This document shows positions 8,601-14,862 of a stretch of 22,793 bases of DNA, piece by piece. A model generated the notes under the pieces. The model worked only from the letters and a program-made list of their open reading frames with translations, did no database searches and was not told the DNA's origin. The DNA lies in the NCBI GenBank assembly GCA_012727685.1, contig JAAYGO010000177.1, forward strand, positions 1-22,793. Direction: 5' to 3'. Position numbers and translations under genes: made by a program. Position 1 is the stretch's first letter; every line of letters starts with the position of its first letter. The DNA comes from Bacillota bacterium (GTDB taxonomy: Bacteria > Bacillota > Dethiobacteria > DTU022).

Positions 8601-8737
8601 ATCAAAACAACAAGTAAAATGAATATAATCGTAAGAGGTTTTGCAATATTTCTTTTATTTTTCCCCCCGCGGGATGATCCGTCTGTTTTTTTCGGGTTCC
8701 CTTTATGCCGGTCCGGGGGTACCGTTTTAGCTGCCAT
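5678..8737 (-). CDS. Class A penicillin-binding protein (PBP1A type) with C-terminal FN3 and InlB-type repeat domains
   Basis: This bifunctional cell-wall synthase polymerises lipid II and cross-links the peptides. It has 1019 residues. A basic cytoplasmic tail is followed by one membrane anchor (about 34-61). The GT51 glycosyltransferase runs about 80-260, with the EDxxFxxHxG motif and catalytic E117, then GATTLTQELV at 148-157 (usually ending QQLV). The transpeptidase runs about 390-650, with nucleophile S432 (SAIK), S491-L-N493 and K615-T-G617. Beyond it lies a cysteine-bearing linker (C690, C701, C722, C731, C742, C785), an FN3-like domain (about 796-878), a repeat of the Flg_new/InlB B type (about 884-968, with GYVFDRWEGD), a Gly/Ser linker and a short tail. 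ATG 8737 has AGGAGG 11 bases upstream. It lies next to a divergent FemAB-type gene, which also points to the wall. Confidence 0.93.
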   Translation of the reverse strand: MAAKTVPPDRHKGNPKKTDGSSRGGKNKRNIAKPLTIIFILLVVLILAGAASAAGLVAYYLRDCPALDVDLLKTVETSILYDNLGNEVTALHAEQNRLYIPLSEIPDHMQKAVIALEDERFEKHFGFDIIGFMRALYVNLRTKSFSQGATTLTQELVQHSYLTQEKSIKRKVQEIWLAVQLEQQFSKDEILEMYLNRMYFGNGAYGVETASQTYFNKSVGEITIAEAALLAALLRAPEYYNPFINKEEAEARAKLALNNMKRLGFISEAEYEAAVNKHIVYAEPPNPEYPYPYFVDYVVHHELIEILSAMPEYGNKDEAYNAIYNGGLRIYTTLDTELQSHVEAVMNKAEHYPTTIYINMEKLWEAFLANNGELPADYPDAYIDEENGVPQPQAALVLADPQTGAIMALGGGRAYGPNNKNLRFLSERQPGSAIKPLIAYAPAFEEGTLAGAGATLDDSPMIVEANPTWYPENYSGAFQGLVTVRTGLSHSLNIPAVRTYLAVGPEKGAEYARRMGLSTLNPAEAQPSWTLGACEVTALDMAQAFAVFATDGLKIDQYTVTRIEDREGNIIYEHKLNPEQVISEQTAFLINSILQEVVRNTTARGLQSPRPMAAKTGTTDEFFDAYLMAYTPNLVASLWMGYDIKTMGRIVNGWNYTTSCLRDVFSKVYEKVPAEEFKPAPEGIVRVTVCSKSGLLPTDECRDAEATRTDYFLANHVPRTECDMHIELEICEASGKIANEFCPRDQVDEEYFFNRPEFITTDGRWKRGAGRKPADASERAPDEVCDIHTEYTGTIKDFKAELVPEGIKLTWKYSGSEVEEFLLYREVDGSESGVTLGSDSRSYTDSHVEPGKTYTYTLHAILEKKGTVDPATVTIRIDPPPPEEYTIKVTSEPDNAGQFEVSGIGTVSSGTVISLPAGTPVTIKAEPIPGSGYVFDRWEGDVHGNPTQSTITLNNLNRNLNLIAKFKVEENGIGGSGGNTNSLPGFLSYLKQLLDGRNEGAEGRSLLPGLWVPLWTFVR

Positions 8738-8793
8738 TGATAAGCGCGCCTCCTCTTAAAGACAAGCTGCTATCGTAAACATTTATTATAGAT

Positions 8794-8820
8794 ATTATAG
8801 CACACTCCAGGTAAGGTCAA
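8794..8820 (-). promoter_or_regulatory. Sigma-A-type promoter for the PBP gene
   Basis: Read on the minus strand: TTGACC (8820-8815), 15 bases, then a perfect TATAAT (8799-8794). With TTTTGA as the -35 box the spacer becomes 17. It points to the PBP start about 60 bases downstream. Confidence 0.65.
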
Positions 8821-8917
8821 AACTTAAAATAGTTTTTAATTTCTTTAACAACGCGAGCCTGGAACCGGGCTAGCCGGCACTGAAAAAAACGCAGCCGCGA
8901 GTGCGGGAAAAGAGTTG

Positions 8918-8947
8918 TTGACTTCACCGTTGAAGATGTTCAATAAT
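8918..8947 (+). promoter_or_regulatory. Probable promoter for the FemAB-type gene
   Basis: TTGACT (8918-8923), 18 bases, then AATAAT (8942-8947). It leaves a leader of about 110 bases before the ATG at 9064. The rest of the 8738-9063 divergent gap shows GC-rich partial palindromes around 8860-8880 and 8975-9005 but no gene. Confidence 0.5.
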
Positions 8948-9063
8948 ATAGTTAACGAAAGGATTGATGCTGGAACCGGCGCCAGCGGCTAACTGCCGGG
9001 GGCGCTGTGCTAATTCTGTTGCCCGCACGAACTGATTTCCCCGCTAAAAAGGAGTTAATCGTC

Positions 9064-10185
9064 ATGCATTTTAGACTGATTGCCGAAAACGAGTCGGCTC
9101 GCCTGGATGATTTTTTGAGAAGCACCCCGAACGGCCATATTTTTCAATCTTACTGCTGGGGTGAAGTAAAAAAAACGGAATGGCAGCCGCTGCGCCTAAT
9201 CGGTGAAACCGAGTCCGGCGAGATCGTTGCCGCGGCGACCGTGTTGAAACGGAGGATACCGGCGCTTCGAAAAAGTTTCTTTTACCTGCCCCGCGGGCCG
9301 ATTTTAAAGGACTGGTCCAACCGCGAGCACTTCACCCGCTTAATGGATTTTCTGAAAAGTTTGGCTGCGGAGCACAAGGCTATTTTTATCAAAATCGATC
9401 CCTGCATCAGGGAGAGCGAATTCGAACCAGTCCGCCTGCTGGCGGAAGCCGGTTTTCGCCGGGTAGGGATGGATCATGGATTCGGCGGCCTGCAGCCGCG
9501 CTATACTTTCCGTCTCGATATAAGCAAGGATCTCGATGGGATCATGAGCGCCTTTAACCATAAGCTGAGATACAAGATCCGCTTTGCCTACAAGAAAGGG
9601 ATCACCTTTGTCCGCCCCGGCAGGGAAGAGGGGCTGAAAGGATTTATGAAAATCATGCAGGAAACCGCGGACCGCGGTGAATTCGTGATCAGGGAGCCCT
9701 TTTATTATGACCGGGTTTACCAGAACCTGGCGCCCCAGGGTTCTGCTGTTTATATCCTCGGTTATTACCAGGGCGAACTGATTACCGCGGCGCTCGCTTT
9801 TGCTTTCGGCGATAAAGCCTGGGGCATGTACAGCGGGCAGGCCAACGTTTACCGCAATATTTATGCTTACCATGCCCTGATCTGGGAACAGATCAAGTGG
9901 GCTAAAGAAAGGGGCGCCAACTGCTTTGATTTTTACGGTGTGCCCGGCGAAGTGGATGAAAGCCATCCCCTGTATGGGATCTATCATTTCAAGAAAAGCT
10001 TCGGCGGCGAGCTGTATACCTTTGTCGGCGAAATGGACCTGGTTCTATCTCCCTTTTACTACTTCTTCTGGACCCGCCTCTTCCCCCTCTACCGCAACCT
10101 TCTCCTTTGGGTTACCAGAATGCTCAGGCGCGGGCGGCGCAGCACGGCCGGCGAAGGGTCCAGCCCTCTCTCCATGACTTCATAA
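9064..10185 (+). CDS. FemAB-type peptidoglycan aminoacyltransferase
   Basis: The 373 residues fit the FemA/B/X family, which use aminoacyl-tRNA to add amino acids to the lipid II stem peptide on the cytoplasmic face; some relatives have other acceptors. The N-terminal signature HIFQSYCWGEVKK is at 25-37. The second GNAT-like domain carries the run LGYYQGELITAALAF, then WGMYSGQANVYRNIYAYHAL and CFDFYGVPGE with HPLYGIYHFKKSFGG, all typical of the family. The C-terminus has a hydrophobic stretch (SPFYYFFWTRLFPLYRNLLL) and a basic tail, which may hold it at the membrane. The ATG at 9064 is chosen because AAAAAGGAG ends nine bases upstream; the frame is open back to 9007. It lies beside a divergent PBP and ends at a strong terminator, so it is probably monocistronic. 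Acceptor and amino acid cannot be read from the sequence. Confidence 0.85.
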   Translation: MHFRLIAENESARLDDFLRSTPNGHIFQSYCWGEVKKTEWQPLRLIGETESGEIVAAATVLKRRIPALRKSFFYLPRGPILKDWSNREHFTRLMDFLKSLAAEHKAIFIKIDPCIRESEFEPVRLLAEAGFRRVGMDHGFGGLQPRYTFRLDISKDLDGIMSAFNHKLRYKIRFAYKKGITFVRPGREEGLKGFMKIMQETADRGEFVIREPFYYDRVYQNLAPQGSAVYILGYYQGELITAALAFAFGDKAWGMYSGQANVYRNIYAYHALIWEQIKWAKERGANCFDFYGVPGEVDESHPLYGIYHFKKSFGGELYTFVGEMDLVLSPFYYFFWTRLFPLYRNLLLWVTRMLRRGRRSTAGEGSSPLSMTS

Positions 10186-10210
10186 GAAATCCTGCTTTGG
10201 AGAAATTGCA

Positions 10211-10247
10211 GGGGTAGACCGGAGCTGTTCAGGTCTGCCCCTTTTTT
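10211..10247 (+). terminator. Rho-independent terminator after the FemAB-type gene
   Basis: GGGGTAGACC (10211-10220) pairs along its whole length with GGTCTGCCCC (10232-10241), one pair being G-U, and six T residues follow (10242-10247). Confidence 0.9.
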
Positions 10248-10404
10248 ACTACGACCTCCTGGCAATCACCCGGCTATAAAATGCTAGAAGTGTAGTTTTC
10301 GGCAGTTCACTTCTCCCATATTTTAACTTTTCCGTAGCATATTTCCTGTTAATTATGGTGAATTAATCCATTCTACAGAAAATTTAAATTAAAATTTAAA
10401 AAAA

Positions 10405-10420
10405 GTCTATTATAATTTGT
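10405..10420 (+). promoter_or_regulatory. Candidate -10 region in the AT-rich DNA before the acyl-CoA synthetase
   Basis: A perfect TATAAT is at 10411-10416 inside a strongly AT-rich stretch (about 10310-10465) that contrasts with the GC-rich genes. The -35 region is not clear. A second possible -10 (TAAAAT) is near 10431. The AT-rich block may be an UP element or a regulator-binding region; no known operator is recognised. Confidence 0.35.
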
Positions 10421-10494
10421 TTGGATAGGATAAAATATTATTAAAGTAAAAAATAATCTTGCGGATGCAAGAAACTGGAGGCTGAGATGACGTC

Positions 10495-12678
10495 ATGGAG
10501 CAAAGCTCGGTCATGGAATTGCAGGGGCTGGCAGCGGAGCTGCAACCGTTCTTTTACCCGGAATCGGTGGCCGTGATCGGGGCAAGCCGGAATCGGTATA
10601 AGCCAAGCGGCATTCCTCTCCATCTCTTTTCCATGTTCGGTTACCGGGGCGAGCTATACCCGGTCAATCCCAAGCATGAAGATGTGTGCGGGTTGAAATG
10701 TTATGCTTCTGTCCTGGAGATTCCCGGCAAAGTGGATCTGGCCATTATTAGCGTGCCCGCCGCACAAACCATGAAAGTATTGGAAGAGTGCGCCGCCAAG
10801 GGGATTAAGGCCGCCATTATTTTTAGCTCCGGTTTTGCCGAGGTCGGTGAAGAGGGGCGGCAGCAGCAGAAAAAGATGCAAAAAATTGCGCAAAAAACGG
10901 GTATGCGCATTCTCGGCCCCAACTGCCTCGGCTTATTGAATTATTATAACGGAAATACAGCCAGTTTTTTATACCAGCAGAAACCGGAAGAGCTGGTCTA
11001 CCCCCACACCCTTTCCTTTATAACGCAGAGCGGGGGCATGGGGGGTATCATCTACCAGATGATGCTCCAGTACTCGGTTGGTTTTAACTATTTGGTCAGC
11101 ACAGGCAACGAAGCAGACCTCAGTTTTGCCGAAATCCTCAGTTACCTGGCGGAAAGAGACGAGGTCGGCCTGATCGGCGGTTTTTTGGAAGGCTTGCATA
11201 AGGACGGGCGCCTCTTCATGGATGCCTGCGACCGGGCCCTCAGGAGGCGGAAGCTGGTGACCATGCTGAAAGTGGGACGCAACCCTGCCGCCGCAGCGGC
11301 CGCCTCTTCCCATACCGGGGCGATGGTCGGTGAAGACCGGGTTTACGACGGCCTTTTCAAGCAGTATGGCGTGGTGCGGGCCGATGAGGTCGAACAGATG
11401 AACGCGCTGATTACCATTCACGCCGCCGGGCGTATACCGGAGGGGAAAAGGATCGGGGTGATCAGCGTTTCCGGGGGCGGGGGCGTCGTGGTTGCCGATA
11501 AATGCTTCCAGTTTGGCTTAGAGCTGGCCTCATTTTCCGAGCGGACGGAAACGGCTCTGCACGCCTTTTTCCCGTCCTTTGGCTCGGTCCGGAACCCCGT
11601 CGATTTAACTTCGGCCTTGCTGCTGCAAGCGGATCTCTTCGAGCGGGCGATCAGCACGGTCATGGCAGACCCGGCGGTCGATGTGGGCGTCATCTTTTAT
11701 AACCTTGAGGTGCCCAGCCCGGCGGCAACGGCGAAAATTGCTGCCGCCTATCGCCAGTTGCCAAAACCGCTGGTCCTTTTTTCCTGGCCGTCATGCCTGG
11801 ATTTAGCTGTAGAGGCAAAGAAAGAGTTAATCCAGGCCGGCGTGCCGGTCATCGAAAACATCTCCAGCGGCCTCTGGGCCATCGCCGCCCTGGCGGACTG
11901 GAAGAGGAAAGTGGAACTGTGGCAGCCTTTCCCCTGCTATACCCCGGGGCGCAGGCGTGAAGCAGCGCTGCAGATACTGCGGCAGTATGGCGCCGGCCGC
12001 GCCCTTCCCGGCGCGCAAGCCAAGAAAATCCTCCAGATTTACGATATCCCGGTTGCCAGGGAGCACCTGGCCCGCAGCGCCGAAGAAGCGGCCGACGCGG
12101 CGGCGGAGCTCGGCTACCCGGTCGTTTTAAAAGTTAATTCCCCGGACATTCTCCATAAGAGCGATGCCGGCGGAGTCCTGTTAAACCTGGCCGATGAGGC
12201 GGCGGTCAGGGAAGGTTTTTCACAGATCATGGAGAACGCTGCCCGCTACAAGCCGGAGGCGGCTATCGACGGGATCCTGGTCCAGGAGATGCTAAAACCC
12301 GGCCTGGAGGTAATGATCGGCTTTAAGCAGGACCCGATCTTTGGTCCCGCTGTTTTATTCGGCCTGGGCGGCGTCTTCGTGGAGATATTTGATGATGTGG
12401 CGGTGCGGGTGGCCCCCTTGCGCGAGCAGGATGCCGTGGCCATGCTTGAAGAAATCAGGACCAGGGCGCTCCTCGAAGGGGTGAGGGGCATGGCTCCCCG
12501 GGACCGGGATGCCCTGGTCTCCATCCTCATGAAGATCTCCCGCCTCTCCCTTGAGCTGCGGAGCGCGATCAAGGAAATGGATATTAATCCCCTCATTGTC
12601 TATGAGTCCGGCGCGGGCGCTGTTGCCGCCGATGCCCTGATCATCCCCGCCGGGAAGCGCAGCCAATCGCCGCATTAA
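10495..12678 (+). CDS. ADP-forming acyl-CoA (acetyl-CoA) synthetase, fused alpha-beta subunits
   Basis: This enzyme family interconverts acyl-CoA, ADP and phosphate with free acid, CoA and ATP, so in fermenters it can make ATP by substrate-level phosphorylation. The 727 residues carry both parts. The alpha-like half has a CoA-binding Rossmann domain (about 15-145; SVAVIGASRN, ILGPNCLG), then succinyl-CoA-ligase-like domains with the phospho-histidine motif SSHTGAMVG (H273). The beta-like half, from about 505, is an ATP-grasp_5 domain (VAREHLARSAEEAADAAAEL, YPVVLKVNSPDILHKSDAGG, GLGGVFVEIFDDVAVRVAPL, EMDINPLIVY). ATG 10495 has GGAGG 13 bases upstream, a rather long gap. The protein acylase relative (Pat) is less likely because no GNAT domain is present. 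The acid used cannot be told from sequence. Confidence 0.88.
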   Translation: MEQSSVMELQGLAAELQPFFYPESVAVIGASRNRYKPSGIPLHLFSMFGYRGELYPVNPKHEDVCGLKCYASVLEIPGKVDLAIISVPAAQTMKVLEECAAKGIKAAIIFSSGFAEVGEEGRQQQKKMQKIAQKTGMRILGPNCLGLLNYYNGNTASFLYQQKPEELVYPHTLSFITQSGGMGGIIYQMMLQYSVGFNYLVSTGNEADLSFAEILSYLAERDEVGLIGGFLEGLHKDGRLFMDACDRALRRRKLVTMLKVGRNPAAAAAASSHTGAMVGEDRVYDGLFKQYGVVRADEVEQMNALITIHAAGRIPEGKRIGVISVSGGGGVVVADKCFQFGLELASFSERTETALHAFFPSFGSVRNPVDLTSALLLQADLFERAISTVMADPAVDVGVIFYNLEVPSPAATAKIAAAYRQLPKPLVLFSWPSCLDLAVEAKKELIQAGVPVIENISSGLWAIAALADWKRKVELWQPFPCYTPGRRREAALQILRQYGAGRALPGAQAKKILQIYDIPVAREHLARSAEEAADAAAELGYPVVLKVNSPDILHKSDAGGVLLNLADEAAVREGFSQIMENAARYKPEAAIDGILVQEMLKPGLEVMIGFKQDPIFGPAVLFGLGGVFVEIFDDVAVRVAPLREQDAVAMLEEIRTRALLEGVRGMAPRDRDALVSILMKISRLSLELRSAIKEMDINPLIVYESGAGAVAADALIIPAGKRSQSPH

Positions 12679-12743
12679 ATGGCCGTAATTGCAGGGATAC
12701 TCTATCAAGCATTCTAAAAAAAAGGGGTTTCGTTTTTAAACCG

Positions 12744-12776
12744 GGGACTGTCCCAAAAACCGGCAGGGACAGTCCC
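12744..12776. repeat. Palindromic element GGGACTGTCCC / GGGACAGTCCC
   Basis: GGGACTGTCCC (12744-12754) and GGGACAGTCCC (12766-12776) are exact reverse complements around an 11-base loop. Each half is itself nearly a palindrome. Similar GGGACWGTCCC elements recur between genes in many Firmicutes and resemble REP-type sequences linked to Y1/IS200-like transposases (family knowledge, not checked here). With ATTCTTT after it, it could also slow transcription downstream of the acyl-CoA synthetase. Confidence 0.7.
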
Positions 12777-12792
12777 ATTCTTTCACACCCTC

Positions 12793-12813
12793 GCCCCGGC
12801 GCGGAGCCGGGGC
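12793..12813. repeat. Short perfect GC hairpin
   Basis: GCCCCGGC (12793-12800) and GCCGGGGC (12806-12813) form a perfect 8-bp stem with the loop GCGGA. It has no T run. It lies 16 bases after the GGGACWGTCCC palindrome and may be part of the same element. Confidence 0.55.
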
Positions 12814-12849
12814 TGAACCTGCATAGTAAGGCGGAGATCTGGGCAAGGA

Positions 12850-12855
12850 TATAAT
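12850..12855 (+). promoter_or_regulatory. Candidate -10 box before the small coat-like genes
   Basis: A perfect TATAAT lies 36 bases before the ATG at 12891, but there is no TTGACA-like -35 at 16-18 bases. A sporulation sigma factor may be used instead; I cannot assign one. Confidence 0.3.
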
Positions 12856-12890
12856 ACCTAACAATGTTCAGAGCAAAAGGAGGTTTTTCC

Positions 12891-13118
12891 ATGCGGGCTA
12901 CCATGCGCCAAGTTGGCAAAGCGGAGTTTATGGCCCTGTTCCACCACTACCAGGCGGAGACACTCTGCGCCAAAAAGCTGCAGAGCTATGCCAGCCAGGT
13001 CCAGGATTCCCGGTTAAAGAGCCTGATCTCTGAAATGAGCAACCAGTGCCAGGAGCGCTCCCAGTGGCTTTCGTCAACCTTAAGTGAAGCCGGCGGTTCG
13101 CAGTTTATCAGCTCGTAA
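12891..13118 (+). CDS. Small helical protein, probably CotF/ferritin-like, spore-related
   Basis: The 75-residue protein looks mostly helical (FMALFHHYQAETLCAKKLQS, then SRLKSLISEMSNQCQERSQW). The pattern resembles one helical hairpin of CotF-like or rubrerythrin-like coat proteins, but no metal-binding motif is clear. The ATG at 12891 is chosen because AAAAGGAGG ends seven bases upstream; the frame is open back to 12864. It is followed 40 bases later by a CotF-type gene with its own ribosome binding site. Small coat-like pairs of this kind are common in spore formers. Function in the spore is inference. Confidence 0.65.
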   Translation: MRATMRQVGKAEFMALFHHYQAETLCAKKLQSYASQVQDSRLKSLISEMSNQCQERSQWLSSTLSEAGGSQFISS

Positions 13119-13158
13119 TCCCGTATTGATCAACACTAATTGAAAAGGTGGTTCAGAA

Positions 13159-13383
13159 ATGATGCCGCAACAGTTGACCGATAAAGAGATTGCCGGAGAC
13201 ATCCTGGCGGGCACCAAGCTCTCCGCCAGCAGCTACCTGCAGGCGGTCCTTGAAGCCCAGGATCCGAGCATCCGGCAAACCTTTAAAGACTATCAAGATC
13301 AATGCCTGGAGCAGCATGAAAAAATTTTCCGCTATATGCAGGACCAGGGCTGGTACAAGGTCCCCATGAACCAGGAACCATGA
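13159..13383 (+). CDS. CotF-family spore coat protein
   Basis: This 74-residue protein matches the short Coat_F family: LTDKEIAGDILAGTKLSASSYLQAVLEAQDP, then helix IRQTFKDYQDQCLEQHEKIFRYM and the usual ending QDQGWYKV. Such proteins form a helical bundle and are found in the spore coat of Bacillus and clostridia. It shares the helical-bundle look of the gene just upstream and is probably co-transcribed with it. ATG 13159 is preceded by AAAAGGTGG with suitable spacing; ATG 13162 is also possible. No cysteine-rich or membrane segment is present. Confidence 0.85.
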   Translation: MMPQQLTDKEIAGDILAGTKLSASSYLQAVLEAQDPSIRQTFKDYQDQCLEQHEKIFRYMQDQGWYKVPMNQEP

Positions 13384-13406
13384 ACTAAACCCCTTCAAAA
13401 TGCTCC

Positions 13407-13447
13407 GTGCAGTGGCCTGATCCTTTCACAGGGTCGGGCCACTGTGC
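13407..13447 (+). terminator. Long hairpin after the coat-like genes, weak terminator
   Basis: AGTGGCC (13411-13417) pairs with GGCCACT (13437-13443), extended outward by GTGC/GTGC-type partial pairing and inward by GATCC/GGGTC. There is no real T run (ATTGTTG follows), so it may be an inefficient terminator or RNA-stabilising end. Confidence 0.5.
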
Positions 13448-13494
13448 ATTGTTGCCGCACTGATCCGGCTGGCTTAGTTGGAGGGCATTTGCCC

Positions 13495-13523
13495 CTTACA
13501 AGGCTGTGGGAGTATGTTATAAT
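13495..13523 (+). promoter_or_regulatory. Extended -10 promoter for the NusG-II gene
   Basis: TGTTATAAT (13515-13523) is an extended -10 element with a perfect TATAAT. CTTACA (13495-13500) stands 17 bases upstream as a -35. The transcript would start only about 15 bases before the GTG at 13544. Confidence 0.65.
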
Positions 13524-13543
13524 GATAGTCCGGAGGGATGGCT

Positions 13544-13957
13544 GTGCGTGGCTTTAGCTTTAAGCCGCTCGATTTTGTGATCGCCGCCGTCCTGCTCGCT
13601 GCCGGACTGGTCGGCCTATGGTACAACCTCGGCAGGGGCGGGATGCCGGAGCAAAAATATGCGGTGGTTTATGTGGACAATAAACCGGTCGCCGAACTCT
13701 CCCTGGCAGAAAGTGACCGGTATGCATATACGATTCATTTTGGCGCAGAGAGGCAGCATGAGGCGACCCTTGAAATAGAGGGAGGGCGCGTGCGCATGCT
13801 GCCCCTGGATGAGTCCCTCTGCCCCCGGGGTATCTGTTCCCACACGGGCTGGATCAGCCACCATTACGAGAGCATCGTCTGCCTGCCGAACCGGATCATG
13901 GTGGTATTCGCCCAATCGCCGGCTGATCCGGACCGGATCGACGTGGTTACGTATTAA
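13544..13957 (+). CDS. Membrane-anchored NusG domain II-containing protein
   Basis: The 137 residues begin with a short basic stretch and one membrane helix (about 9-28), then a domain of the NusG_II family: KYAVVYVDNKPVAELSL, a beta-rich region, and the conserved CPRGICSHTGWIS...SIVCLPNRIMV block with C93, C98 and C113. Members are extracytoplasmic or membrane-tethered in Firmicutes and their role is unknown; they are often found with FMN-linked or thiamine-linked lipoproteins and Gx transporters, but no such neighbour is present here. GTG 13544 is preferred over ATG 13538 because GGAGG (13532-13536) would touch the ATG but is seven bases from the GTG. Confidence 0.82.
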   Translation: MRGFSFKPLDFVIAAVLLAAGLVGLWYNLGRGGMPEQKYAVVYVDNKPVAELSLAESDRYAYTIHFGAERQHEATLEIEGGRVRMLPLDESLCPRGICSHTGWISHHYESIVCLPNRIMVVFAQSPADPDRIDVVTY

Positions 13958-13974
13958 TGTCGTTTCGTGTATTG

Positions 13975-14003
13975 TTGACAATGATATTGATCGTCTATAT
14001 AAT
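13975..14003 (+). promoter_or_regulatory. Consensus sigma-A promoter for yceD-rpmF and probably plsX
   Basis: TTGACA (13975-13980), exactly 17 bases, then TATAAT (13998-14003): a full match at both hexamers. The leader to the ATG at 14033 is only about 20 bases. Such a strong promoter fits a ribosomal protein gene. Confidence 0.9.
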
Positions 14004-14032
14004 TGTTGTAGTTTTTTTAGGGAGTCTTGGCC

Positions 14033-14563
14033 ATGCACATTTTTTTACCCGAAGTGAAAGCCAGGCACGGTGAAGTAATCGATTACTTCTTTGAGGGGCC
14101 GGTTCCGGAAAGCTATGGCCCGGAAGTGGCGGGAAACGGCACCCTCCAGTTAAAGGTTTCCGTCCGCAGCAGCGGTGCGAAAATTATCGTCAGCGGCACC
14201 CTCGAAGCTGAAGTTGACGCCCTGTGCAGCCGCTGTGTAAAGCCATTCAGGCAGCGCTTCACCTCCGATTTCCAGGAAACTTTTACCGTGGTACCGAGCA
14301 GTGCGGAGCCCGAGGATCCGGTGCAGGCCGCGGTGGAGACCGCAAACGAGCTGACGGTAACCGGCGATTATCTTTACCTGGACGAGTTTTTACGCCAGAT
14401 TTTTATCCTGGCCCAGCAGTTCAATCCGCTTTGCAAGGCCGATTGCCTGGGGCTATGTCCCGGTTGCGGTGCCGATCTGAACAACGAGCCCTGCCGCTGT
14501 TCTGCCGAACCGGAGATCGATGCAAGATTAATCAAGCTCAAGGAATTCCATTCCCGCGGCTAA
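14033..14563 (+). CDS. yceD: YceD/DUF177 family protein
   Basis: This family lies almost always just before rpmF and has been linked to 23S rRNA accumulation in plants and E. coli; the exact action is not settled. The 176 residues show the N-terminal beta-rich part, the LCSRCVKPF motif (C65, C68) and a C-terminal cysteine cluster CKADCLGLCPGCG...CRC (C134, C138, C142, C145, C154, C156), typical of Firmicute members and suggesting a bound metal. ATG 14033 has GGGAG nine bases upstream. rpmF follows after 20 bases. Confidence 0.9.
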   Translation: MHIFLPEVKARHGEVIDYFFEGPVPESYGPEVAGNGTLQLKVSVRSSGAKIIVSGTLEAEVDALCSRCVKPFRQRFTSDFQETFTVVPSSAEPEDPVQAAVETANELTVTGDYLYLDEFLRQIFILAQQFNPLCKADCLGLCPGCGADLNNEPCRCSAEPEIDARLIKLKEFHSRG

Positions 14564-14583
14564 TTGCGAAGGAGGTTACACAG

Positions 14584-14760
14584 ATGGCGGTTCCCAAGCA
14601 AAGAACTTCCAGTACCAGGCGTGACAAGCGCCGTACCCATTGGAAATTAGCCGCTCCCGCGCTGGTACCATGCCCACAGTGTCATGAACTCAAACCGCAG
14701 CACCGGGTTTGTTTAAAGTGCGGCTATTACAAGAACCGGGAAGTTGTTAAAGTGGAATAG
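14584..14760 (+). CDS. rpmF: Large ribosomal subunit protein bL32
   Basis: The 58-residue protein is bL32, with the family start AVPKQRTSSTRRDKRRTHWKL and the zinc-ribbon cysteines CPQC...CLKC, so it is the zinc-binding C+ form. AAGGAGG lies ten bases before the ATG at 14584. The yceD-rpmF-plsX order is conserved in many bacteria. A perfect hairpin separates it from plsX. Confidence 0.97.
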   Translation: MAVPKQRTSSTRRDKRRTHWKLAAPALVPCPQCHELKPQHRVCLKCGYYKNREVVKVE

Positions 14761-14778
14761 TTCTCCTGGTGCGGCTTA

Positions 14779-14816
14779 CAATGCGCCCCTTTTTCCTCTC
14801 GAAAAGGGGCGCATTG
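14779..14816. promoter_or_regulatory. Perfect 15-bp hairpin between rpmF and plsX
   Basis: The arms at 14779-14793 and 14802-14816 are exact reverse complements around an 8-base loop. The T run lies inside the left arm and nothing T-rich follows, so it is not a classic terminator. It may protect the 3' end of the rpmF message, be a processing site, or allow partial read-through into plsX. Confidence 0.75.
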
Positions 14817-14862
14817 TCTATAAGTGACCGGAATTGATCGATAAGGGAAGTGAATAATAGAT

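Noticed and set aside
14224..14583. Long in-frame upstream extension of the rpmF frame
   Set aside because: It overlaps yceD in another frame; bL32 starts at 14584 with a perfect ribosome binding site.
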